Below are positions 34,776-44,333 of a stretch of DNA of 64,000 bases, in pieces. Under the pieces are notes generated by a model that saw only the letters and a program-made list of their open reading frames with translations, had not been told where the DNA came from and made no database searches. Origin of the DNA: Halovulum sp039180525 (GTDB lineage Bacteria > Pseudomonadota > Alphaproteobacteria > Rhodobacterales > Rhodobacteraceae); the NCBI GenBank assembly GCA_039180525.1, contig JBCDDF010000011.1, forward strand, positions 14,233 through 78,232, given 5' to 3'. The translations under genes were made by a program, and so were the position numbers. Numbering within the stretch: the stretch's first letter is position 1; every line of letters starts with the position of its first letter.

Positions 34776-37700
34776 TTACAGCAAACCGATTTCCGACGGG
34801 TCGGGGGGCATGTTGCCCGCTAGTGCATCGAACTCCGAGGCGAATTCCGGATAGGCCACGTCCGCTTGCCACGGCTGATCCGGGGCCGAGCCAGCCTCAT
34901 AGGCCATTCCGGCGCCGTCGAATACGAACCCGCTGTCGTCTTCGAAATCGGGATAGACGTCATCCTGCTGCGCTGGCCGCTTACCGGTGCGCACGGTGTC
35001 GCTGAGCGCACCGATTTCGCCATCGGCGGTGGCCAGCAGAAGAACCTCGGCCGGCTCCAGATCTCGGTTCAGATAGACGACGTCCGAAATCGAACCATCG
35101 AAGAAATCGCGCAGGTTGTCGTTGTCCTGATAGCGCGCGGCGGTCGAGGCGCCGATGACGGCATCCTCGGTGTTGTTCCGCATCCCGCCCCAATAGGCCT
35201 CTTCACTGTCGTTGAGCTGGCCATCGACGTAAAGTTCGCCACCCCAGCGGTTGAAGGCAAAGGCGACATGCGTGTCCACCCCGGCTTCGACGCGCTCGTC
35301 GGACCGCAGATAGAAGGACTCGGTCTCGCTTTGATAACGGACGCGGATAAAGCCCTGCGAGTCTAGGTAGACCATGACATGGCCGCCCTCTCCGAACCCG
35401 CTATGGTCCTTGGAGAACAGCGTCTGATTGCCATTGCCGATCGTGTCGGCATTGAAGCTGAGCGCGATGGTGCCGTTGCCGCGCGCCTGTGCGTCGGTAT
35501 GGTCCATCTCTTCGAAACTGGTCAGCCCGTTGAACCGGTCGCCATCGCTTTCCAGCATGATGTTGGCCTTGCGCAGGTCGTCGGCGATCGAAGATTTCAG
35601 CCGTGACGACTGCTGCTCCAGCCACTGGTTCTGGCTGAAATCGACGGGCCGGCTGCCGATGGGATCGCCATCGACATCGCGGCTGTCATAGCCGTACAGC
35701 GTCTGCCCATCGTGCTCCACCGCATGTTTGGTGCCCGCCGGCGCCATGGCGGTCTGCAATTCGTCGATGGTCTTGATAACGCCGTGATGCACACCGGCAT
35801 CGGTTTCGATCATGTCCTCGGTGACCATGTCGCCGAAGACCACGATATAGCCCAGATAGTCCTCGTCATGGGCGCCGCCGCCATTGCCCTGCTGGGAATA
35901 GGCGGTGATGACCGACACGGCGTCATCGTCTCGACCATCACCATCGGTATCGATGGTATGGTAGGAGACCTTGACGTTGACCGTGTGGCCGATGACCGAG
36001 ATCTTGTCCTGCGACGCGTTGAAATCGCCGATGATGTCGATGCCGATCCCATCCACCCAATGGTCGTGGATGCGGCGGTTTTCGCCGGCCACGCCATGCC
36101 AGTGGATGGAGCGGTCATCCATCACGTGCTTTTGGATGATGTCGAGTTTGGCGTTGATCCCCAGTTCGAAATAGAAGTGGTCATTGCCGGCGCCGCCCCA
36201 GAGGAAGTCATCGCCCACGACCGCCTGATCGACCCAATCGACCAGTTTCAGCTGGGTCAGATCGATGGAGGCATCGGGGAAAGGCCGCGAGGGCGCCCCC
36301 AAGACCAACTGCCCGGCGCGATCCTCACCGACATCCGAGCGCGAAATCAGCAAGTCGTCGCCGGCGCCGGCAAGCAGGATGTCGGATCCGAAGCCGCCCT
36401 CAAGCACGTCGTTGCCCTTGGCGCCTTTGAGGAAATCGTCGCCATAGCCGCCGACCAGTTGGTCATTGCCGCGGCCACCGACCAGCGTGTCGTCACCGTC
36501 TTCGCCATAAAGCGTATCGTTGCCGCGGCGGCCCTTGAGCGTGTCGTCGCCGGACGGCTCCGCCGCGCCCGCCAGCTTGCCCATCAGGAACGAATCCGCG
36601 CCGTCCTCGATCAGTTTGTTGATCTCGTTCTTGGACAGCGCGTCGCGGCGCTGAGAGCCGCCCCACAGACCCAGGCCGGCAAGATCGCCTTCGAATGCGT
36701 CGTCCAGCTTGTCGTCATCGGCTGCAAAGGCCCCACCGCTATCATTGGCTTCGGTGTTGGCGCTGCTGGCGCCGAGGATCCAGCCTTCGGTGTTTTGCAG
36801 CAGATAGGCGGTCTTGAGCAGCTCCGGCGTCGCCAGATCGCCCTCCACCGCGGTCCATGCACTCCCGGCGACCCGCTCGCCATCGACGAAGATGCGCAAT
36901 CCCTTATCAGTGAAGTTGACCGCCAGATGAGACCACTGACCCTCCGCCAGCCCCACATCGGCGACCCAGCTCTTGTTGCTTTCGCCATCGCCCGGCGCGA
37001 AGCGTAGAAGCAGCTTGCCGTCGCTAGTGTGGCCCAGATGGAAGTGGCCGCCATCCTTCGTGCCGCGGGCATCCTTGGACAGGAACACGCTTTTGTCGTC
37101 CAGATCGCGGGGGCGAACCCAGATCGCAATGGTGCCTTGCGTCACCTGATAGGCCGCGTTGTGCTTGATGTGCGCGAACTGATCCTCGCCGTTGAAACGC
37201 CACGCGGTGGCTGGCGTGCCGTCGGGCCCCATCACCAGATCGCCCGCCCGCGCCAGCGCCTGGTTTTCATACAGCGTATAGGTCTTCAGCGGGTCGTTGC
37301 CCATCGCATCGGCATGGGCGTTCGTGCCCCGGCCTTCCGGGGTCCAATATCCCAGCGCCGCGGGCTGCTTGTAGCCGCCTTGCGCATCGCCCCGCAGCAC
37401 GTTGTGGTCATTGTCGCCAACCCGTGTGACGCCCGCGATCTCCCGTAATTCGACCTGATCGAAGGGCGCGCGCGTTGCCTCGTAGGGTTCCGCGTCACCG
37501 GTGGCATAGGTGACCTCGTCCTCATAACGGTTGGTGACGTGGTTTTCCGGATCGCCGGTGATCGCACCCATCTGGCCATTGGGGCCGCGGGTGTCGTAGC
37601 CACGGATGGTGGTCTCGCCGACAGAGGTGACCTTTGACGGCCCCTCGGGATAGATCGCTTCCGCCAGATCCCGGATGTTGTCGACGATGCCATAGGTGAC

Positions 37701-39113
37701 CCCGGCATCGACCAGCACATCCTCACGTTCCACACGGTCGCCATAGACGATTACCTGGCCGATCAGATCCTTGTCATGCGCGCCGCCATTGCCGCGCTGC
37801 TTGGAGATGACGGTGATGATGCTTTCTTCGATCCCGTCGCCATTGACATCGCGATAGGTGATCGAGCCGTAGTGATCGATATCCGCGGTGTGCCCGGCAA
37901 TGGCGATCGTGTCTTCGGCGGCATTGTAGTCGGCGATCACGTCGATGCCGAAGCTGTCGACCCAGTGGTCGTGCAACTCGTCATTTTCGCCCGCCACGCC
38001 GGCCCAGTTGATGCTGCCATCATAGCGCACGTGGCGTTCGATGATCTCCCGCTTGCCATTGATCTGCGGCGAGATCAGGAAGGTGTCGTTGCCTTCGCCG
38101 CCCACCAGAATATCGTCGCCGCGCAGCGGTTGATCCAGCCAGCCGATCAGCTTTTGCCGCCCGGCATTGACCTCGCCATCGGGATCGGGCCGGGTCGGTT
38201 GACCGACCGCGAGTTGGCCGATGCGCTGCTCGCCAGCATCCGAACGCGCGATCAGCACGTCGTCGCCGGCACCGCCCAACAGCAGGTCAGAGCCGCGGCC
38301 GCCATCCATGACATCGTCGCCATCGCCACCGATCAACTTGTCGTCGCCATAGCCGCCAAGCAGGTGGTCGTCGTTGCCGCCGCCGTCCAGGATGTCGCGG
38401 CCGCCTTCGCCGTCGATCTTGTTGCGGCCGTCGTCACCGGTGATCTGATCGGCACCGTCGCGCCGCTCGATCCCCACGAAATGCGACGGGTGATAGTCGT
38501 CGACTGGGATCGTCGGCGTATCGTTTGGCGGATCGGTGAAGTCGCTGACGGACTTGTAGAACGCGCTTTGATCCACCGGCACGCCATCGATGTCCATCCG
38601 CAGAAACGACCCGCCGCCGGCGTCGACGAACAAAAGCTCCACCGCATAAAGACCGCCGGCGAAGTTGGCGGTGGCCTCATACGGCTCTTTGGGATTGTTG
38701 GTCGTATCTTCGGAGAACAGCCGCCCGCCGATCTTCAGCGAATACTGGTCATCGGCATGGATGGTGATGTCATGCGACCCGGGCGGGATATAGACATACC
38801 CCGTCAGCGCCACGCCGCCGGGGCCGATTTCGTACCTGTCGCCATCGCCGTTCAGCGACCCGGCATCGTGCTGCAGAAAATCCGCGACCGTCGTGTCGGA
38901 ATCGCGCCCGCCGTAAACGATCTCGGTCGCTGTGAACCGATGATCGGGTTGCGGTTCGTCATAGATGACGGCCTTCAGCGTTTCGAGGGAGCGGATGGAG
39001 GCGGAGGCGACATAGGCTTCGCCCGCCAGACCCGTGCCGTAACCCGGAATACGGGAGATGTCGTTCATACCGACCGCAGGGGCGCCGGGGGGGTTCAGGC
39101 TCGGCTGTGCCAT
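34776..39113 (-). CDS. large secreted RTX protein with PA14-like and two LamG domains
   Basis: This 1445-aa acidic protein has no Sec signal. Its order is: PA14-like domain at about 55-185 (YVYIPPGSHDITIHADDQYS); RTX block 1 at about 217-290 (GGDGDDVMDGGRGSDLLLGG); a conserved segment with HDHWVDSFGIDVIADYNA; LamG 1 at about 640-830 (GTIAIWVRP); RTX block 2 at about 857-930; the same conserved segment again (HDHWVDGIGIDIIGDFNA); and LamG 2 at about 1190-1365. RTX nonapeptides bind Ca2+ and suggest type I secretion. Start ATG at 39113 has GGAG before it; the upstream TTG is less likely. It is probably a surface adhesin or matrix protein. Confidence 0.88.
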   Translation of the reverse strand: MAQPSLNPPGAPAVGMNDISRIPGYGTGLAGEAYVASASIRSLETLKAVIYDEPQPDHRFTATEIVYGGRDSDTTVADFLQHDAGSLNGDGDRYEIGPGGVALTGYVYIPPGSHDITIHADDQYSLKIGGRLFSEDTTNNPKEPYEATANFAGGLYAVELLFVDAGGGSFLRMDIDGVPVDQSAFYKSVSDFTDPPNDTPTIPVDDYHPSHFVGIERRDGADQITGDDGRNKIDGEGGRDILDGGGNDDHLLGGYGDDKLIGGDGDDVMDGGRGSDLLLGGAGDDVLIARSDAGEQRIGQLAVGQPTRPDPDGEVNAGRQKLIGWLDQPLRGDDILVGGEGNDTFLISPQINGKREIIERHVRYDGSINWAGVAGENDELHDHWVDSFGIDVIADYNAAEDTIAIAGHTADIDHYGSITYRDVNGDGIEESIITVISKQRGNGGAHDKDLIGQVIVYGDRVEREDVLVDAGVTYGIVDNIRDLAEAIYPEGPSKVTSVGETTIRGYDTRGPNGQMGAITGDPENHVTNRYEDEVTYATGDAEPYEATRAPFDQVELREIAGVTRVGDNDHNVLRGDAQGGYKQPAALGYWTPEGRGTNAHADAMGNDPLKTYTLYENQALARAGDLVMGPDGTPATAWRFNGEDQFAHIKHNAAYQVTQGTIAIWVRPRDLDDKSVFLSKDARGTKDGGHFHLGHTSDGKLLLRFAPGDGESNKSWVADVGLAEGQWSHLAVNFTDKGLRIFVDGERVAGSAWTAVEGDLATPELLKTAYLLQNTEGWILGASSANTEANDSGGAFAADDDKLDDAFEGDLAGLGLWGGSQRRDALSKNEINKLIEDGADSFLMGKLAGAAEPSGDDTLKGRRGNDTLYGEDGDDTLVGGRGNDQLVGGYGDDFLKGAKGNDVLEGGFGSDILLAGAGDDLLISRSDVGEDRAGQLVLGAPSRPFPDASIDLTQLKLVDWVDQAVVGDDFLWGGAGNDHFYFELGINAKLDIIQKHVMDDRSIHWHGVAGENRRIHDHWVDGIGIDIIGDFNASQDKISVIGHTVNVKVSYHTIDTDGDGRDDDAVSVITAYSQQGNGGGAHDEDYLGYIVVFGDMVTEDMIETDAGVHHGVIKTIDELQTAMAPAGTKHAVEHDGQTLYGYDSRDVDGDPIGSRPVDFSQNQWLEQQSSRLKSSIADDLRKANIMLESDGDRFNGLTSFEEMDHTDAQARGNGTIALSFNADTIGNGNQTLFSKDHSGFGEGGHVMVYLDSQGFIRVRYQSETESFYLRSDERVEAGVDTHVAFAFNRWGGELYVDGQLNDSEEAYWGGMRNNTEDAVIGASTAARYQDNDNLRDFFDGSISDVVYLNRDLEPAEVLLLATADGEIGALSDTVRTGKRPAQQDDVYPDFEDDSGFVFDGAGMAYEAGSAPDQPWQADVAYPEFASEFDALAGNMPPDPSEIGLL

Positions 39114-39921
39114 AATCTGATACTCCAATTCGTTCCAGGTCGTTGGCGGCCGTCGCCGATTTGGCGCGACCGCTTGAGATTTCGGGCCTTTGGCATCAGA
39201 GCGGCGTCCCTAAACATTTCGCTTTTACAATGCTTTACCAGCCGTTACCCCAGACTTAGCGCGGGAAAAGTGTTCAGATTTTGACTTTGTCCGTTTGCGC
39301 CAAGTTTGAGCGAATTCTTGCCGCGGGTATGGCGCGGCCCGCGGCACACCGGGCGAAAAAGTGTTGTTTTGTTGACTTTGGCCCGCCCTCGTTTCCGAGG
39401 CTGCCGCCAAAACTAGGAAAAATGCCGCCGAAATTACCGGCCGAACATATTCACGGTTGGTGAAATGAAAAACGGATTTCCGGCAAACGCCCGAATCGAA
39501 TTCCCGCCAAAAAGGAAAACAAAAAGTAAAATCAGCACTCGGTTGTATTCATGAATTGCTATTGTCGCGCAGGTGTCGCGCGGGCAACAGCCCATTCGAT
39601 ATGCGCCGGCGATACCGAAGCCGCGAAAGATCGGGAGCCGGTCCAGAAGTCGAAATACCCGCATCGGATGCGTTTGACCGCAATCGGGCCGGGTGTTCCA
39701 CCGGGTCGGCCCAAAGAATGGAGGGGCGGCGCAAGAGCATTACGGCCGACATCAGCCCGCCGAGATGTCATCGATTTGCGGCTCGTGGATCCACACGTCT
39801 GGGGGGATCTGATCATCTGCAGCCTGCCCACGGCCCTTACCCTGAAAGCTCTCACCGACCGCGCCTGACCGTGCGTCCGCCGAACCGACGGGCCGGCAAT
39901 GTCACGGGACGGGCCCCGACG
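39114..39921. other. 808-bp gene-free region upstream of the RTX gene, AT-rich in part
   Basis: No convincing coding sequence occurs here; open frames lack ribosome sites and family motifs. The part 39200-39560 is markedly A/T-richer than its surroundings (runs such as GGAAAACAAAAAGTAAAATC). It probably holds a long regulatory leader for the RTX gene on the minus strand, as well as the region downstream of hemH. No terminator with a T tract was spotted. Confidence 0.5.
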
Positions 39922-41016
39922 TCAGAGCCCGGCGTCGGTCCAGCCGCGCAGTTCGCGTTCGACCAGCGCCATCATCATCTCCACATGCGCGGCGTCGTCG
40001 TTGAGGCAGGGAATATAGGTAAAGCTCTCCCCCCCCGCTTCCTCGAAGCTCTCCTTGATCTCTTCGTTGATCTCTTCCAGCGTTTCCACGCAGTCCGACG
40101 AAAACGCCGGCGCCATGATGGCGATGTTCTTTTTGCCCGCCTCGGCAAGGCGCGCGACCTCTTCCACCGTGTAGGGTTGCAGCCACTCCTCGGGCCCGAA
40201 TTTCGACTGGAATGTCGTCTTTATGTCCTCGGGTGACCAGCCCAGCCGCTCCCGCAGCAGCCGCGTCGTCTTTTGGCACTGGCAGTGATAGGGGTCGCCC
40301 TCCATCAGATAGCGCTTGGGCACGCCGTGATAGGATGTCACCAGAATGTCCGGGCGCGTCTCCAGCGTCGCATAGGTGCGTTCCACCGACTGCGCCAGAG
40401 CCTCGATATAGAGCGGATGGTCGTAATAGGCCGGAACCGTGCGAATGGCCGGTTGCCAATTCATCTCCATCAGGACGCGGAACGCCTGATCGCAGGCGGT
40501 GGCCGTGGTGGGTGCCGAGTACTGCGGGTAAAGCGGGAAGAACAGGATCCGCTGGCAGCCCTGATCCTTAAGCCGGCTGATGACCGATTTTGTCGACGGG
40601 TTGCCATAGCGCATACAGAAATCCACCGTGACCGCGTCACCCCAGCGCGCCTGCGCCTCTGCCGCGACCTTGGCGGTCTGTGCCTTGGTGGTGGTCAGCA
40701 GCGGGCTTTCGTCCGCCTCGGTATTCCAAATCCCGCGATAGGCCTCGCCCGACGAAAACGGTCGCTTGGTCAGGATGATGAGCTGCAGAAGCGGTTGCCA
40801 CAGCCAGGGCGAGTAGTCGATCACCCGTCGGTCGGATAGAAACTCGTTCAAATAGCGCCGCATCGACCAATAGTCGGTGTCGTCCGGCGTGCCCAGATTA
40901 GCCAGAACCACGCCGATCTTCGCCGTGGGGACCGCGGGGTGGTCGGCGGGGGCGTGCGCAAGCCGGTCCAGCGGGTCGGCGGCGGCGGGGCGTGGGCTCA
41001 TCTGCGCGTCATACAT
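39922..41016 (-). CDS. hemH: ferrochelatase
   Basis: This 364-aa protein inserts Fe2+ into protoporphyrin IX. Motifs: VVLANLGTPD near the N-terminus, FFPLYPQYSAPTTATACDQ, the metal-site His in LVTSYHGVPKRYL, and GPEEWLQPYT followed by APAFSSDCVETLEEI with the conserved Glu. It starts at the ATG at 41016. Confidence 0.95.
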   Translation of the reverse strand: MYDAQMSPRPAAADPLDRLAHAPADHPAVPTAKIGVVLANLGTPDDTDYWSMRRYLNEFLSDRRVIDYSPWLWQPLLQLIILTKRPFSSGEAYRGIWNTEADESPLLTTTKAQTAKVAAEAQARWGDAVTVDFCMRYGNPSTKSVISRLKDQGCQRILFFPLYPQYSAPTTATACDQAFRVLMEMNWQPAIRTVPAYYDHPLYIEALAQSVERTYATLETRPDILVTSYHGVPKRYLMEGDPYHCQCQKTTRLLRERLGWSPEDIKTTFQSKFGPEEWLQPYTVEEVARLAEAGKKNIAIMAPAFSSDCVETLEEINEEIKESFEEAGGESFTYIPCLNDDAAHVEMMMALVERELRGWTDAGL

Positions 41017-41070
41017 CGGTCTGGGGCTTTCCTAACACCTGCGCGGCATTTAACCCATCCGGCTGCCGGG

Positions 41071-41907
41071 TCAATCGGGCGTGCGGTCGCGGGCCCCGGG
41101 CGCCAGCGCGTCGGCCAGGCGCATCGCCGCCGAACCCGGGCGCAGCGGTTGCTGCTGACCCGGCGCGGGTTTCCAGCCCGCCAGAAACACCAATTCCGCC
41201 GTTGCCGCGATACGGTCCGGCGCCAGCGCATGGTCGGCGGCGTAAAGTGCTGCGGCCCGCGGGAAGAAGTCGCGCGGCGGGATGCGCCGGTCGCGCGCCG
41301 CCAGCACGTTGGTTTCGCCCATGCCACGCAGATCGCGGATCAACGCGAACATGTCCGGATAGCTCAGCGTCAGCGTCACACTGTCGGCCACCGGCAGGGC
41401 AAAGCCCGCCCGCTGCAGCAGCGCGCCCAGATCGCGGATATCGGCCATGGGTGCCACGCGCGGGCTGAGACCGCCGCGCAACGCGGTTTCGGTCTGCGCC
41501 AGCACGGTGCGCAGCTCTTGCAGGCTGCGCCCGCCGAAGCATGCGGCCAGCATCAGCCCATCCGGGCGCAGCGCGTGCCGCATCTGGATCAGTTGGCCCA
41601 GCGGATCATCGGCGCTGTGCAGCGCCAAGGCGTGCACCGCCAGGTCCAGGCTTTCGGGCGCCAGATCCAGCCGGTCGGTGTCGGCCAAGGTGGCGCAGGG
41701 CGCGACGGTGGTGCGCAGCGTCTGCGCCCAGACCGCGGCACGCGGCCCGATCACCGCGATATCCGTAAAGCTTCTGTTAACCTCGGTGAGCCTTTCCTGG
41801 ATCTCGGCCAGGGCCGCGTTTTGCAACACGTCGACCGGCGCCCGGGCCGCGCGCGCGCGCCTGAGGGCCAACGCGGCGCGGTCGAAAAGCGGGGCCGGGC
41901 GGGACAT
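41071..41907 (-). CDS. SAM-dependent methyltransferase-like protein (BioC/NDUFAF5-like)
   Basis: This 278-aa protein begins LFDRAALALRRARAA, typical of the NDUFAF5-like group, and has DLAVHALALHSADDPLGQL and the long C-terminal SYPDMFALIRDLRGMGETN segment. The glycine-rich SAM loop is weak (DIAVIGPRAAVW). NDUFAF5-like proteins hydroxylate or methylate a respiratory subunit; which applies here is unknown. It is divergent from comF across 38 bp. Confidence 0.8.
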   Translation of the reverse strand: MSRPAPLFDRAALALRRARAARAPVDVLQNAALAEIQERLTEVNRSFTDIAVIGPRAAVWAQTLRTTVAPCATLADTDRLDLAPESLDLAVHALALHSADDPLGQLIQMRHALRPDGLMLAACFGGRSLQELRTVLAQTETALRGGLSPRVAPMADIRDLGALLQRAGFALPVADSVTLTLSYPDMFALIRDLRGMGETNVLAARDRRIPPRDFFPRAAALYAADHALAPDRIAATAELVFLAGWKPAPGQQQPLRPGSAAMRLADALAPGARDRTPD

Positions 41908-41945
41908 GGCGCAGACCTAGGGCCCCGAAAAGCGAAAGGAAAGCC

Positions 41946-42674
41946 ATGGGTGCGTTGCTGGATACGCTGTTTCCGCCCGAATGCGCGGCCTGCCGGGCAC
42001 CGACCGACAGTGCCCATGGGCTGTGTTCGGAATGCTGGGCCGATACCGCATTCATCTCTGGCCCCGTCTGCGACAGTTGCGGCGTGCCGGTCGCGGCCGC
42101 CAGCCCGGCTGAAACGCTGCGCTGCGACGGTTGCCTGGCCCGGCCGCCGGCCTGGGACCGCGGCCGCGCGGCGGTGCTGTATGACGGCCGCGCGCGCGAG
42201 GTGATCTTGCGCCTGAAGCACCGCGACCGGCTTGACTTGGCCGCCGTGTTGGCGCGCTGGCTGGCGCGTGCGGGCGGCGGATTGCTGGCCGAGGCCGATC
42301 TTCTTGCGCCGGTTCCGCTGCACTGGACCCGGCTGTTGCACCGCCGCGCCAACCAGGCCGCGGAACTGATCCGCCAGCCGCCGCTGCGCCGCTACGCCCG
42401 GCCGGTGCCGGGTCTGTTGGAACGCCAACGCGCGACCCAGACCCTAAAGGGCAAGAACCGCACAGAACGGGCGCAGATCCTGGCGGGCAGTATCCGCGTC
42501 GCCTCACGCCACGCCGCCGCGGTGGCGGGCAAGCGGGTGCTACTGGTCGATGACGTCATGACCACGGGCGCCACCCTGTCGGCCTGTGCCGAGGCATTGC
42601 GCGGTGCCGGGGCGGCCGGTGTTGACGTATTGGTCATCGCCCGCGTTGCGAAAGATCAGTTTGCGCCTATCTAG
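41946..42674 (+). CDS. comF: ComF-family phosphoribosyltransferase-like protein
   Basis: This 242-aa protein has an N-terminal double zinc-finger region (CAAC, CSEC, CDSC, CDGC) and a C-terminal PRTase domain with the PRPP loop VLLVDDVMTTGATLSACA. RRANQAAEL and TQTLKGKNR are family motifs. ComF/GntX proteins act in DNA uptake or are of undefined function. It is followed by grxC after 26 bp. Confidence 0.92.
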   Translation: MGALLDTLFPPECAACRAPTDSAHGLCSECWADTAFISGPVCDSCGVPVAAASPAETLRCDGCLARPPAWDRGRAAVLYDGRAREVILRLKHRDRLDLAAVLARWLARAGGGLLAEADLLAPVPLHWTRLLHRRANQAAELIRQPPLRRYARPVPGLLERQRATQTLKGKNRTERAQILAGSIRVASRHAAAVAGKRVLLVDDVMTTGATLSACAEALRGAGAAGVDVLVIARVAKDQFAPI

Positions 42675-42700
42675 GGGCGGCAGACAGTTGCGAGGCCACC

Positions 42701-42958
42701 ATGAAACCCGTCGAACTCTACACCACGCCGATTTGCGGCTATTGCGCCGCGGCAAAGCGGCTGTTGGCTCAGAAAGGCGTCAGCTTTTCCGAAATCGACG
42801 TGATGGCCGATCCCGGCCGCCGGTCAGAGATGATGCAGCGCGCCAATGGCCGCCACACCGTGCCGCAGATCTTCGTCGGGGAAACCCATGTGGGCGGGTT
42901 CGACGACATCAGCGCGCTGGAGAGGGCCGGCAAACTGGACGCGCTGCTGGCCGATTGA
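42701..42958 (+). CDS. grxC: glutaredoxin 3
   Basis: This 85-aa protein has a CxxC redox site in TTPICGYCAAAKRLL. The GSH-binding TVPQIF and GGFDDISALE are present. It reduces disulfides using glutathione. The comF-grxC-nitrilase-MarR order is tight, with overlaps, and suggests an operon. Confidence 0.95.
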   Translation: MKPVELYTTPICGYCAAAKRLLAQKGVSFSEIDVMADPGRRSEMMQRANGRHTVPQIFVGETHVGGFDDISALERAGKLDALLAD

Positions 42959-42962
42959 GCGC

Positions 42963-43796
42963 GTGCGGGTCGCGCTCGTCCAATTGATATCCTCCGACGA
43001 CCCGCGGGACAACCTGCGGGCCGCGACCGAATTGATCCGACGCGCCGCCGCCAATGGCGCGGCGCTGGTGGCGACGCCAGAGGTGACGAATTGCGTATCA
43101 CTGTCGCGCGACCGTCAGCGCGATGTCCTGCGGACCGAGGCCGACGACCCCGTCCTGGCCGGGTTGCGCGATCTGGCGGCGGAGTTGTCGGTTCATCTGC
43201 TCATCGGCTCGCTGGCGCTTCGGACGGATGGCCCGCGCTTCGCCAACCGCTCGGTCCTCGTCGGCCCCGCGGGGGAGATCCGCGCGCGCTATGACAAGAT
43301 CCACATGTTCGACGTCCAGATCGGCCCGGAAGAGGTCTATCGCGAATCCGATAGCTACCGGCCGGGCACCGAGGCCACTTTGGCCTCTTTGGGGGCCGCG
43401 ACGCTGGGGTTGAGCATCTGCTATGACCTGCGTTTCCCGCATCTCTATCGTGCGCTGGCGCAGGCCGGCGCGGGCATCATCGCCGTGCCGTCGGCCTTCA
43501 CCCGGCCCACCGGAGCGGCGCATTGGGAGGTGCTGCTGCGCGCCCGCGCCATCGAAACGGGCTGTTTCGTCATCGCCCCGGCCCAGACCGGCCGGCACCC
43601 GGCGCAGCCGGGCCTGCGCCGGCGCGAGACCCATGGGCATTCGATGATCATCGACCCCTGGGGCCGGGTTCTTCTGAATATGGGGACGCCGCCGGGCACT
43701 GCGGCGGTCGATTTGGACCTGGCCCAGATCGCCAAGGCCCGCGCCCGGATCCCGGCCCTGATCGACCAGCCCTTCGACCCGCCGGCCGGGCCATGA
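42963..43796 (+). CDS. carbon-nitrogen hydrolase (nitrilase superfamily)
   Basis: This 277-aa protein starts at GTG 42963, 4 bp after grxC. The catalytic triad is Glu40 in ATPEVTN, Lys in YDKIHMFDV and Cys in SICYDLRFPHLYR. The RARAIETGCFVIAPAQTG and GHSMIIDPWG segments match the Nit1/Nit2 type, which deamidates glutathione-like or omega-amide substrates. Position after glutaredoxin fits a deaminated-glutathione amidase (inference). Confidence 0.9.
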   Translation: MRVALVQLISSDDPRDNLRAATELIRRAAANGAALVATPEVTNCVSLSRDRQRDVLRTEADDPVLAGLRDLAAELSVHLLIGSLALRTDGPRFANRSVLVGPAGEIRARYDKIHMFDVQIGPEEVYRESDSYRPGTEATLASLGAATLGLSICYDLRFPHLYRALAQAGAGIIAVPSAFTRPTGAAHWEVLLRARAIETGCFVIAPAQTGRHPAQPGLRRRETHGHSMIIDPWGRVLLNMGTPPGTAAVDLDLAQIAKARARIPALIDQPFDPPAGP

Positions 43797-44272
43797 CCGG
43801 ATCGCCGCCACCCGTCACCGCGCTGACCATCGGGCTGTTTTCCGAGCTCGTGGCCGTCGACCAGCTGATGCGCGCACGGCTGACCAAGGCGCTGCCGCGG
43901 GGGATGGAGCTGTCGCATTTCATGCTGCTGAACTACCTCGCCGTATCGCGGGAGGAGCGCAGCCCGGCGCAACTGGCGCGCAAGTTTCACGTCACTAAGC
44001 CGGCAATGACCAACACGATCGGACGGCTGGAGCGGGCCGGCCATGTCCATGTGCGCCCGGATTGGGAGGATGGCCGCCGCAAGCAAGTGGTGATCAGCCC
44101 GGCCGGGATCGCCGCACGCAACCACGCGCTGGACAGTATCGCGCCGCTGATGGAGACCGCCGCCGCCACGCTGGGCGTGGACCAAATCCGCGCCGCGCTG
44201 CCGATCCTGCGCCAATTGCGCGCCTTCCTGAGCCCGGATGCGGGCGGTCGTCCGGGGGACTGGGACCGCTAG
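43793..44272 (+). CDS. MarR-family transcriptional regulator
   Basis: This 159-aa protein has a winged helix at about 38-105 (SHFMLLNYLAV, LARKFHVTKPAMTNTIGRLER, VRPDWEDGRRKQVVIS). It overlaps the nitrilase stop by ATGA, so it is co-expressed with the grxC group. The ligand and targets are unknown. Confidence 0.9.
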   Translation: MTGSPPPVTALTIGLFSELVAVDQLMRARLTKALPRGMELSHFMLLNYLAVSREERSPAQLARKFHVTKPAMTNTIGRLERAGHVHVRPDWEDGRRKQVVISPAGIAARNHALDSIAPLMETAAATLGVDQIRAALPILRQLRAFLSPDAGGRPGDWDR

Positions 44273-44333
44273 CGCCCTTGCCCAACCGCCAGCCTCCGTG
44301 GTTTGACCCCGCCCAAACGATCCGGCATGGCGC

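Noticed and set aside
39556..40236. Plus-strand 226-aa frame before hemH
   Set aside because: Crosses AT-rich and hemH antisense DNA without ribosome site or family motif.
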